DNA from: Oscillibacter sp.
GTDB lineage: Bacteria; Bacillota; Clostridia; Oscillospirales; Oscillospiraceae
Assembly: GCA_022796315.1 (NCBI GenBank)
Contig: JAAWIL010000045.1
Location: 1 to 12,177 of the forward strand
Length of the DNA stretch: 12,177 nucleotides
Direction: 5' to 3'
Below, in pieces: positions 6,548 to 12,177 of the stretch; position 1 is the first letter of the stretch, and each line of letters begins with the position of its first letter. The position numbers and the translations under genes were made by a program. The notes below the pieces were generated by a model. It saw only the letters and a list, made by a program, of their open reading frames with translations, was not told the origin of the DNA and ran no database searches.

Positions 6548-6565
6548 GAAAGACCCAGGTCTTTC
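6548..6565 (+). terminator. Hairpin after the membrane protein gene
   Basis: GAAAGAC (6548-6554), loop CCAG and GTCTTTC (6559-6565) make a perfect 7-bp stem with one more potential C-G pair inside. The stem itself ends in TTTC, then CTCAG, so it is a poor terminator and may instead be an operator. Positions 6494-6592 contain no gene. Confidence 0.35.
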
Positions 6566-6592
6566 CTCAGTTACTTATTAGGAGGTATTGCA

Positions 6593-6697
6593 ATGCCTGA
6601 GAAAGTTATGCCCGGTCCCGTATCGGACACCGGCGGCATCCGCGAGGCGGTTTGCATCCATACCAGGAAGATTTATGATTCCTGCCGAGAGGAAGAT
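6593..6697 (+). pseudogene. 5' fragment of a Cys-containing conserved clostridial gene
   Basis: An excellent AGGAGG ribosome binding site (6580-6585) precedes ATG 6593. The first 35 residues, which include G-G-I-R-E-A-V-C-I and Y-D-S-C-R-E, look to me like the amino terminus of an uncharacterised conserved clostridial protein family of roughly 300 residues, in which a D-C-L-E-D-L-R-V-Y type segment normally follows. Here similarity stops after Arg-Glu-Glu-Asp and the rest of that gene is missing. The frame stays open through a hairpin and joins the downstream gene at 6842 in frame. I treat it as a truncated remnant; the alternative is a 263-residue fusion protein. Family recognition is from memory and needs a search. 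Confidence 0.5.
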
Positions 6698-6742
6698 ATC
6701 GCGCTTTTAAGGTATTGGTCGCCGAATGGCGCTCATGCAAAT

Positions 6743-6780
6743 CACACAGGCCCCCGTACCAAAGCAAGGGGGCCTGTGTG
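6743..6780 (+). terminator. Strong 13-bp hairpin before the Tdi1-like gene
   Basis: CACACAGGCCCCC (6743-6755) and GGGGGCCTGTGTG (6768-6780) pair perfectly around a 12-nt loop. CACCTTTGG follows, so the T-run is weak. It would stop or slow transcription arriving from the fragment at 6593, or serve as an attenuator of the gene at 6842. Confidence 0.55.
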
Positions 6781-6841
6781 CACCTTTGGAGAGAGGATGG
6801 CAGAATGGATTTTATGCTTGATGTTAATGGAGGAACCCGCT

Positions 6842-7384
6842 ATGCTGTTTGAAACCTTTACCCCAATCCAGCCTGCTGACAGCACCCTGTGCGCCCGCTA
6901 TCAGGACCGCCTGCCGGAGCCCCTGCTTCACGTCTGGCGGAAGTACGGTTTCGGTACCTTTCTGAACGGATATCTGAAAATGGTCAATCCCGAGGACTAT
7001 CAGGACCTCCTTCAGGAGACCTGCACCCTGGGGAATACGGCTGTCCCCATCTTCGCTACGTCCCTGGCCGACCTCATCGTCTGGGACCGGAACCGCTATC
7101 TCCGGATCCTGCACTACCCGGCTGGTACCATCCAGGGAATGGCCGCCGGCTTCCAATTCTTTTGGGCAGACCTGGAAGAGGGCGCCTTTCATGACCGGTT
7201 TTTCAACCTTCCCCTATATGAGGCATCCGTCGCCAGACTGGGCCTCCCCCGCTTCCAGGAGTGCTTCGGCTGCGTCCCGCTGCCGGCCCTGGGCGGCAGG
7301 TTCCGCCCGGAGAACCTTCGCCGGTGCGGCCTTCAGGAGTACATTGCCCTGATCTGTCAAGTTGCGGGGGTCCTCGGCCTTTGA
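6842..7384 (+). CDS. GAD-like/Tdi1-type immunity-like protein
   Basis: The 180-residue protein fits the GAD-like plus Tdi1 C-terminal (DUF1851) layout. An N-terminal LPEPLLHVWRKYGFG (24-38) is typical of GAD-like/SMI1-related immunity proteins. The central GNTAVPIFATSLADLIVW (64-81) and the C-terminal E-C-F-G-C-V-P-L-P-A-L-G-G (140-152) and Q-E-Y-I-A-L-I (165-171) fit the Tdi1 pattern. In Agrobacterium, Tdi1 neutralises a DNase effector of the type VI secretion system; homologues in Gram-positives occur near polymorphic toxins or alone. No toxin gene is next to this one. The start at 6842 is supported by GGAGG 8 nt upstream (6829-6833) and by the domain boundary; ATG 6797 and 6593 are in frame but less likely. 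Specific function is inferred only. Confidence 0.75.
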   Translation: MLFETFTPIQPADSTLCARYQDRLPEPLLHVWRKYGFGTFLNGYLKMVNPEDYQDLLQETCTLGNTAVPIFATSLADLIVWDRNRYLRILHYPAGTIQGMAAGFQFFWADLEEGAFHDRFFNLPLYEASVARLGLPRFQECFGCVPLPALGGRFRPENLRRCGLQEYIALICQVAGVLGL

Positions 7385-7434
7385 CCGCGCTCCCCAAAAT
7401 TCCCGCGCCCTTTCACATTTGTTGCAATTATCAC

Positions 7435-7463
7435 TTCCGTTTGTTCCCCTCCCGGTTTATAAT
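7435..7463 (+). promoter_or_regulatory. Promoter candidate for nrdG
   Basis: A perfect TATAAT (7458-7463) lies 30 nt before the nrdG start codon, within an A+T-rich patch that stands out from the G+C-rich surroundings. The -35 region at 17 nt spacing is TTCCGT and poor, so an activator or a different spacing may be involved. Confidence 0.45.
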
Positions 7464-7493
7464 AACAACATCTTGTGGTTGGAGGGAACGTGT

Positions 7494-8189
7494 ATGCGAA
7501 TCTGTGGACTGCAAAAGCTCTCCATGGTGGATTTTCCTGGAAAATTAGCCGCCACGGTCTTCACCGGCGGATGCGATCTGCGGTGCCCCTTCTGCCACAA
7601 CGCCCCCCTGGTCACCCGGGCGGCGGAGCAGCCGGAGCTCTCCCGGCAGGAGGTGCTGGACTTCCTGCGCTCCCGGCGGGGCCTTCTGGACGGCGTGGTG
7701 CTCTCCGGCGGCGAGCCTCTGCTGCACCCCGGCGCGGCGGACTTCCTCCGGGAGGTGCGGGACCTGGGCTTTTCCGTGAAGCTGGACACCAACGGCTGTC
7801 ACCCGGCGGCTCTGGCGGAGATCCTGGAGCGGCGGCTTGTGGACTATGTGGCCATGGACATCAAGAATTCCCCGGAGAAGTATCCCCAAACCGTAGGCGT
7901 GCCGGCGTTCAACCTGGACCCGGTAAGGGAGAGCGTCCGTCTGCTGCGAGGCGGCACCGTGGATTATGAGTTCCGTACCACCGTGGTCCAGGGGCTCCAC
8001 ACCCCGGCGGACATGGAGTCCATCGGCCGCTGGCTGGAGGGCGCCCCCCGCTACTACCTCCAGCGATTTGTGGACTCCGGCGACTTGGTGGGCAGCGGCT
8101 GCCGCAGCCCGGAGCCGGAGGAACTTCGGGCCCTGGCGGAGGCTGCGGCCCCCTGGTTCCAGGAGGTCCAGCTGCGGGGCGTAGACTAG
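7494..8189 (+). CDS. nrdG: Anaerobic ribonucleotide reductase activase (radical SAM)
   Basis: NrdG cleaves S-adenosylmethionine with a [4Fe-4S] cluster to make the glycyl radical on NrdD. The 231-residue protein has the CX3CX2C cluster motif at Cys27, Cys31 and Cys34 (CDLRCPFC), followed by H-N, and the SAM-binding GGEP at 72-75. The first residues MRICGLQKLSMVDFPG are typical of the longer NrdG2 type, which at about 190-230 residues exceeds the 154-residue E. coli enzyme. The start is set by GGAGGG (7481-7486), 7 nt upstream; the in-frame ATG at 7362 overlaps the preceding gene and lacks conservation. It is placed before nrdD, the reverse of the common nrdD-nrdG order, with 135 nt between them that contain a separate promoter. 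Confidence 0.93.
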   Translation: MRICGLQKLSMVDFPGKLAATVFTGGCDLRCPFCHNAPLVTRAAEQPELSRQEVLDFLRSRRGLLDGVVLSGGEPLLHPGAADFLREVRDLGFSVKLDTNGCHPAALAEILERRLVDYVAMDIKNSPEKYPQTVGVPAFNLDPVRESVRLLRGGTVDYEFRTTVVQGLHTPADMESIGRWLEGAPRYYLQRFVDSGDLVGSGCRSPEPEELRALAEAAAPWFQEVQLRGVD

Positions 8190-8224
8190 ATTTAGCAGTC
8201 AACTGTCATTTCTCACGAAAATCA

Positions 8225-8240
8225 GCACCATATCTTGTGT
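8225..8240. promoter_or_regulatory. Candidate NrdR box upstream of nrdD
   Basis: GCACCATATCTTGTGT matches the published NrdR consensus acaCwAtATaTwGtgt at 13 of 16 positions, including the strongly conserved C, A, A-T, T and G. NrdR is the ATP/dATP-sensing repressor of ribonucleotide reductase operons. The site ends 9 nt upstream of the -35 box of nrdD. NrdR usually binds two boxes about 31 bp apart; I could not find a convincing partner. Confidence 0.6.
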
Positions 8241-8249
8241 TTCATTTCC

Positions 8250-8277
8250 TTGACTTTCCCCAGGGATATGATACAAT
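8250..8277 (+). promoter_or_regulatory. Promoter of nrdD
   Basis: TTGACT (8250-8255) is followed after 16 nt by TACAAT (8272-8277). Transcription would start near 8284, giving a leader of about 40 nt before ATG 8325. The box at 8225-8240 lies just upstream. Confidence 0.65.
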
Positions 8278-8324
8278 GGACCCCGTTGAAATTTTCTAAC
8301 AATTACCAAGGAGAGGATCGACTG

Positions 8325-10715
8325 ATGTATCAAGTAACAAAGCGTGACGGTAAAATCGCCGATTTTGATATCTCTAAAATCAGCGTCGCCATTACCAAGG
8401 CCTTCCAGGCCACCCAGAAGGAATACAACCAGGACATCATCGACTTTCTGGCTCTGAAGGTCACTGCGGACTATCAGTCCAAGATCCACGAGGGCCGGAT
8501 CACCGTGGAGGATATCCAGGACAGCGTGGAGAGCGTCCTGGGCAAGGCGGGCTACGAGGACGTGGCCAAGGCCTACATCCTCTACCGCAAGCAGCGGGAG
8601 AAGATCCGCAACCTGAACTCCACCATGCTGGACTACAAGGAGCTGGTGGACAACTATGTGAAGATCAACGACTGGCGTGTGAAGGAGAACTCCACCGTCA
8701 CCTACTCCGTAGGCGGACTGATCCTCTCCAACTCCGGCGCCATCACCGCCAACTACTGGCTCAGCGAGGTCTATGACGAGGAGATCGCCCAGGCCCACAA
8801 GAGCGGCGACCTCCACCTCCACGACCTCTCCATGCTCACCGGCTACTGCGCCGGCTGGAGCCTCAAGCAGCTGATCCAGCAGGGCCTGGGCATCCCCGGC
8901 AAGATCAACTCCTCTCCCGCCAGCCACCTGAGCACCCTGTGCAACCAGATGGTGAACTTCCTGGGCATCATGCAGAACGAGTGGGCGGGGGCCCAGGCCT
9001 TCTCCTCCTTTGACACCTACCTGGCCCCCTTCGTCCGCGCGGACAATCTGACCCAGAAGGAGGTCAAGCAGTGCATCCAGTCCTTCGTCTATGGGGTGAA
9101 CACTCCCTCCCGCTGGGGCACCCAGGCCCCCTTCTCCAACATCACCCTGGACTGGACCGTGCCCCGTGACCTGGCGGATCTGCCGGCCATCGTGGGCGGC
9201 AAGGAGCAGGACTTCACCTACGGCGACTGCAAGAGGGAAATGGACATGGTGAACAAGGCGTTCATCGAGATCATGACCGAGGGCGACGCCGACGGCCGGG
9301 GCTTCCAGTACCCGATCCCCACCTACTCCATTACCCGGGACTTTGACTGGAGCGACACGGAGAACAACCGTCTCCTCTTCGCGATGACCGCCAAGTACGG
9401 CACGCCCTACTTCTCCAACTACATCAACTCCGACATGGAGCCCTCCGACGTGCGCAGCATGTGCTGCCGCCTGCGTCTGGATCTGCGGGAGCTCCGGAAG
9501 AAGTCCGGCGGCTTCTTCGGCTCCGGCGAGTCCACCGGCTCCGTGGGCGTGGTGACCATCAACCTGCCCCGGATCGCCTATCTCTCCGCCACGCCGGAGG
9601 AGTTCTACCACCGGCTGGACCGGATGATGGACATCTCCGCCCGGTCCCTCAAGACCAAGCGCACGGTCATCACCCGCCTCATGGAGATCGGCCTCTATCC
9701 CTACACGAAGCACTATCTGGGCACCTTCGCCAACCACTTCTCCACCATCGGCCTGATCGGCATGAACGAGGTGGGCCTGAACGCCAAGTGGCTGCGGAAG
9801 GACCTGACCCATCCGGAGACCCAGGCCTTCGCCAAGGAGGTGCTGAACCACATGCGGGAGCGCCTGTCCGACTACCAGGAGATCTACGGCGACCTCTACA
9901 ACCTGGAGGCCACCCCCGCCGAGTCCACCACCTACCGTCTTGCCAAGCATGACGTGGCGCTGTACCCGGACATCATCACCGCCGCCAGGAACGAGGGCGA
10001 CACCCCCTACTACACCAACAGCTCCCACCTGCCCGTAGGCTTCACGGAGGACATCTTTGAGGCCCTGGCGGTGCAGGACGACCTCCAGACGCTGTACACC
10101 TCCGGCACGGTGTTCCACGCCTTCCTGGGCGAGAAGCTGCCGGACTGGAAGTCCGCAGCCACGCTGGTGCGGAAGATCGCGGAGAACTTCAAGCTCCCCT
10201 ACTACACCATGTCCCCCACCTACTCCATCTGCCCGGAACACGGGTATGTCACCGGCGAGCACTTCTCCTGCCCCCACTGCGGCAAGACCACGGAGGTCTG
10301 GAGCCGGATCACGGGGTACTACCGTCCCATCCAGAACTGGAACGACGGCAAAGTGCAGGAGTTTGCGGACCGGAAGGAGTATGAGGTGGAGAACTCCCGG
10401 CTGGAGGGCCGCCGGCTCTGCGACCGGGAGGAGGTCACCGCCTCCGATGCGGGACAGTCCTCCACCTCCCCGGCGCCGGCTCAGGCGGACGGGCTGTACC
10501 TGTTCACCACGGCGACCTGTCCCAACTGCAAAATTGCGAAAAGCGAGCTGGAGAAGGCTGGGCTGGCCTACACGACGATGGATGTCAGCGAGCACATGGA
10601 TCTGGTGACGGAGTATGGGATTCAGCAGGCGCCCACGCTGATTGTGCGGCATGGGGCGCAGGTTGAAAAGCTGGTGAATGCCTCCAGCATCAAGCGGTTT
10701 GCGACAGCAAAATAA
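8325..10715 (+). CDS. nrdD: Class III ribonucleotide reductase with fused C-terminal redoxin
   Basis: This enzyme reduces ribonucleoside triphosphates to deoxyribonucleotides under anaerobic conditions using a glycyl radical. The 796-residue protein has an N-terminal ATP-cone allosteric domain (1 to about 92), the ten-stranded catalytic barrel, MCCRLRLD (379-386) with adjacent cysteines 380/381, and a zinc site formed by Cys636, Cys649 and Cys652 with His639 as a possible ligand. The radical site is RITGYYRP with Gly664. Unusually, the radical loop is not near the end: after a Ser/Ala/Pro-rich linker (about 705-721) comes a 75-residue glutaredoxin/NrdH-like domain with CPNC at 732-735 and the conserved cis-Pro region Q-A-P-T. 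The start at 8325 is set by the ATP-cone start and GAGAGG upstream; an in-frame ATG at 8235 would overlap the promoter. The redoxin probably supplies electrons, perhaps replacing formate. Confidence 0.95.
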   Translation: MYQVTKRDGKIADFDISKISVAITKAFQATQKEYNQDIIDFLALKVTADYQSKIHEGRITVEDIQDSVESVLGKAGYEDVAKAYILYRKQREKIRNLNSTMLDYKELVDNYVKINDWRVKENSTVTYSVGGLILSNSGAITANYWLSEVYDEEIAQAHKSGDLHLHDLSMLTGYCAGWSLKQLIQQGLGIPGKINSSPASHLSTLCNQMVNFLGIMQNEWAGAQAFSSFDTYLAPFVRADNLTQKEVKQCIQSFVYGVNTPSRWGTQAPFSNITLDWTVPRDLADLPAIVGGKEQDFTYGDCKREMDMVNKAFIEIMTEGDADGRGFQYPIPTYSITRDFDWSDTENNRLLFAMTAKYGTPYFSNYINSDMEPSDVRSMCCRLRLDLRELRKKSGGFFGSGESTGSVGVVTINLPRIAYLSATPEEFYHRLDRMMDISARSLKTKRTVITRLMEIGLYPYTKHYLGTFANHFSTIGLIGMNEVGLNAKWLRKDLTHPETQAFAKEVLNHMRERLSDYQEIYGDLYNLEATPAESTTYRLAKHDVALYPDIITAARNEGDTPYYTNSSHLPVGFTEDIFEALAVQDDLQTLYTSGTVFHAFLGEKLPDWKSAATLVRKIAENFKLPYYTMSPTYSICPEHGYVTGEHFSCPHCGKTTEVWSRITGYYRPIQNWNDGKVQEFADRKEYEVENSRLEGRRLCDREEVTASDAGQSSTSPAPAQADGLYLFTTATCPNCKIAKSELEKAGLAYTTMDVSEHMDLVTEYGIQQAPTLIVRHGAQVEKLVNASSIKRFATAK

Positions 10716-11144
10716 AAGTTTCGGTCAAGCCTTTACAAAGGCTTGCGGGGTGCAGGGGCAGCGCCCCTGCCGGGGGTCCAGGGGGCGCCGCCCCCTGGGG
10801 CTGAGGCGGAACGCCTCATAAAAAATAGGACTTGCCATACAGCGTTCCAGGGGGAGTTTCCCCTGGAACCTGTTTGGCTATGGGAAAAACTCAGGCGGTT
10901 GGGGCTGGCGCGGAGAAGCAGGGAAGAATTGCTTCCTCTTTTCATATCGTTGATTGCTTCCGCTGGTTTGCGGCTGGCCGCAAACGACGCTTCTTCTGCT
11001 GTTTTTTGCCAGGGGCTTCGCCCCTGGGTTACGGGGGAGCTTACAAGGGCGCTGCCCCTGCACCCCGCAAGGGGGCGCCGCCCCCTGGACCCCCGCCGCC
11101 TTTTGAAAAAGGCGGCCCAAAACTTTTGACAGCGGCTTCGCCGC
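10714..11144. repeat. Hairpin-rich modular repeat cluster
   Basis: This 430-bp stretch holds no credible gene. It contains at least nine perfect or near-perfect hairpins: 10726-10745, 10752-10770, 10778-10798, 10802-10818, 10845-10868, 10966-10985, 11009-11027, 11071-11085 and 11095-11116. A 25-nt block at 10742-10766 recurs exactly, inverted, at 11047-11071, and a 17-nt block at 10771-10787 recurs inverted at 11079-11095, but the order of the two blocks relative to the ends is reversed. AAAAGTTT at 10714-10721, overlapping the nrdD stop codon, mirrors AAACTTTT at 11120-11127. One hairpin near the nrdD stop (10726-10745) may serve as its terminator. Such C/G-rich palindromes look like dispersed REP-type units. 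Confidence 0.75.
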
Positions 11145-11154
11145 GGAGGTATCC

Positions 11155-12084
11155 ATGGAACACGTTGACATTCTCATCATCGGCGCCGGGCCCGCCGGAC
11201 TCACGGCCGCCATCTACGCCCGCCGGGCGGGCAAATCCGTCCTCCTCCTGGAAAAGTCCGCCATAGGCGGCCAGATCGCCTCCTCCCCTCAGGTGCAGAA
11301 CTTCCCCGGCCTCCCCTCCATCTCCGGCGCGGAGCTGGCCGACCGCCTCTTTGACCAGGCCACCGCCCTGGGCGCCCGTCTGGAGCTGGAGGAGGTCCTG
11401 GAGATCCGGGACGGAGACCCCAAAACCGTCGTCACCGACTACGCCTCCTATACCTGCTCCGCCCTCATCTTTGCCGCCGGCATGACTCACCGCTCCCTGG
11501 GGCTGCCCCGGGAGGACACCCTTCCCGGCATCTCCTTCTGCGCCGTCTGTGACGGAGCGTTCTATGCCGGGAAGGATACCGCCGTCTGCGGCGGCGGCAA
11601 TACCGCCCTCCAGGACGCCCTCTATCTCTCCGGTCTCTGCCGTCAGGTCACCCTGATCCACCGGCGCGGGACCTTCCGGGGGGACCCGATCCTGGTGGAC
11701 ACCCTGCGCCAGCGGCCCAACGTCTCCTTCGCCCTGGATACCGTCATCGAGGAGCTCCTGGGCACGGACGCCCTCACCGGCCTCCGCCTGCGCTCCCCCG
11801 GCAAAACCTGGGACCTCCCCGTCTCCGGCCTCTTCCAGGCCGTGGGCCAGCTGCCTCAGACCGCCCTCATCTCCCCGCTCCTCCCCCTGGACGGCGCTGG
11901 GTTCCTCTCCGCCGGCGAAGACTGCCGCACGTCCCGCCCCGGAATCTTTGCCGCCGGGGACTGCCGCGCCAAGTCCCTCCGCCAGCTCACCACCGCCTGT
12001 GCCGACGGCTCCTCCGCCGCCACAGCCGCCGTCCGGTATCTGGAGGCCCTGTCCCCGGACACCCCCTCTGTTCCCGTACTTTAA
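11155..12084 (+). CDS. trxB: Thioredoxin reductase-like flavoprotein
   Basis: The 309-residue protein has the usual two-domain thioredoxin reductase layout. FAD is bound by GAGPAG (10-15), GGQ (38-40) and the C-terminal FAAGDC (265-270). The NADPH domain (about 115-245) holds the redox-active CAVC (129-132), GGGNTA (146-151) and HRRGTFR (169-175). The family enzyme passes electrons from NADPH via FAD and the CxxC pair to thioredoxin or a similar redoxin. CAVC replaces the more common CATC. A GGAGG ribosome binding site lies 5 nt before the ATG, just after a 5-bp hairpin (11132-11144). Its nearest redoxin is the domain fused to NrdD 430 bp upstream; that it serves as the partner is inference. 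A ferredoxin-linked variant is possible, but the intact NADPH motifs argue for NADPH. Confidence 0.9.
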   Translation: MEHVDILIIGAGPAGLTAAIYARRAGKSVLLLEKSAIGGQIASSPQVQNFPGLPSISGAELADRLFDQATALGARLELEEVLEIRDGDPKTVVTDYASYTCSALIFAAGMTHRSLGLPREDTLPGISFCAVCDGAFYAGKDTAVCGGGNTALQDALYLSGLCRQVTLIHRRGTFRGDPILVDTLRQRPNVSFALDTVIEELLGTDALTGLRLRSPGKTWDLPVSGLFQAVGQLPQTALISPLLPLDGAGFLSAGEDCRTSRPGIFAAGDCRAKSLRQLTTACADGSSAATAAVRYLEALSPDTPSVPVL

Positions 12085-12177
12085 GAAGCTGTACCAATAG
12101 GTGACGGTATGCAGATTGGCAAGAAAAATTTTTGCCTGGCAAGGAAGAAACTCGCAGGAATCCTGACGGATTTCAAG
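12083..12177 (+). repeat. Intergenic element, copy 2 (cut by window end)
   Basis: From the trxB stop codon to the window end, 95 nt align without gaps to the reverse complement of 3270-3176, with 58 identities by my count; the last 25 positions match at 22. Two hairpins seen in copy 1 occur at the same aligned positions: GGCAAG with TTTGCC (12118-12136) and a 7-bp stem with one G-T pair ending near 12176. The element continues beyond the window. Confidence 0.65.

Noticed and set aside
7362..7493. Longer nrdG start at 7362
   Set aside because: It would overlap the preceding gene and translate the promoter region. The conserved NrdG start and GGAGGG point to 7494.
8194..8271. Second NrdR box about 31 bp from the first
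   Set aside because: The windows at the expected spacing on both sides (8194-8209 and 8256-8271) lack the conserved core.
8235..8324. Longer nrdD start at 8235
   Set aside because: The extension covers the promoter and is not part of the ATP-cone domain.
8199..10652. Minus-strand open frame of 817 codons opposite nrdD
   Set aside because: It is antisense to a secure gene. The Val/Gly/Leu/His-rich, low-complexity translation is what a frame opposite C-ending codons gives. It has no recognisable domain.
10743..11266. Plus-strand open frames through the hairpin cluster
   Set aside because: The products are dominated by Pro, Gly and Ala from G+C-rich palindromes. One overlaps the secure start of the reductase gene and neither has a good ribosome binding site.
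1..12177. CRISPR array, tRNA/rRNA genes, complete insertion sequence, riboswitch
   Set aside because: No regularly spaced direct repeats, cloverleaf patterns, rRNA motifs, transposase genes or known aptamer cores were seen. The repeats present are palindromic and non-periodic.

Overview
The window looks like chromosomal DNA from a high-GC, anaerobic Bacillota of the class Clostridia, most likely an Oscillospiraceae-type gut bacterium. I infer this from strong AGGAGG ribosome binding sites, G+C-rich codon use, an oxygen-sensitive class III ribonucleotide reductase, an ATP-type PEP carboxykinase, and the kind of intergenic repeats present. Species assignment would need a search I cannot run.

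Left part (1-3040), minus strand. A well-formed promoter (TTGACC-17-TATAAT, 3012-3040) drives a tight operon: a YjaB-like GNAT acetyltransferase, a YjjG/YfnB-type HAD nucleotidase and a second HAD phosphatase. A hairpin plus T5 terminator built around the last stop codon closes the operon. Beyond it lies an AraC-type regulator with a GyrI-like ligand-binding domain, probably with its own promoter and followed by a strong hairpin terminator. Positions 1-100 hold no recognisable gene.

Middle part (3041-7384), plus strand. A 167-bp element with inverted-repeat ends sits in the intergenic space before rsmA (KsgA, 16S rRNA dimethyltransferase). Next comes pckA, a divergent ATP-dependent PEP carboxykinase with a clear promoter, a 17-nt palindrome at the expected transcription start, and a perfect 15-bp terminator stem. 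It is followed by a small four-helix membrane protein of unknown function. After that is a broken 5' fragment of a cysteine-containing gene, a 13-bp hairpin, and an orphan protein resembling GAD-like/Tdi1 immunity proteins.

Right part (7385-12177), plus strand. This is an anaerobic deoxyribonucleotide module: nrdG (radical-SAM activase), a good NrdR-box candidate and promoter, and nrdD whose product carries an extra C-terminal glutaredoxin/NrdH-like domain with a CPNC motif. A 430-bp hairpin-rich repeat cluster then separates nrdD from a thioredoxin reductase-like flavoprotein with a CAVC motif. The fused redoxin plus this reductase suggests a local NAD(P)H-to-NrdD electron route. The window ends inside a second, opposite-oriented copy of the repeat found before rsmA; the two copies keep two hairpins at aligned positions with paired base changes.

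The points most worth following are the NrdD-redoxin fusion with its neighbouring reductase, the covarying repeat family, and the broken gene that runs in frame into the immunity-like protein. I saw no tRNA, rRNA, CRISPR array, transposase or recognisable riboswitch.
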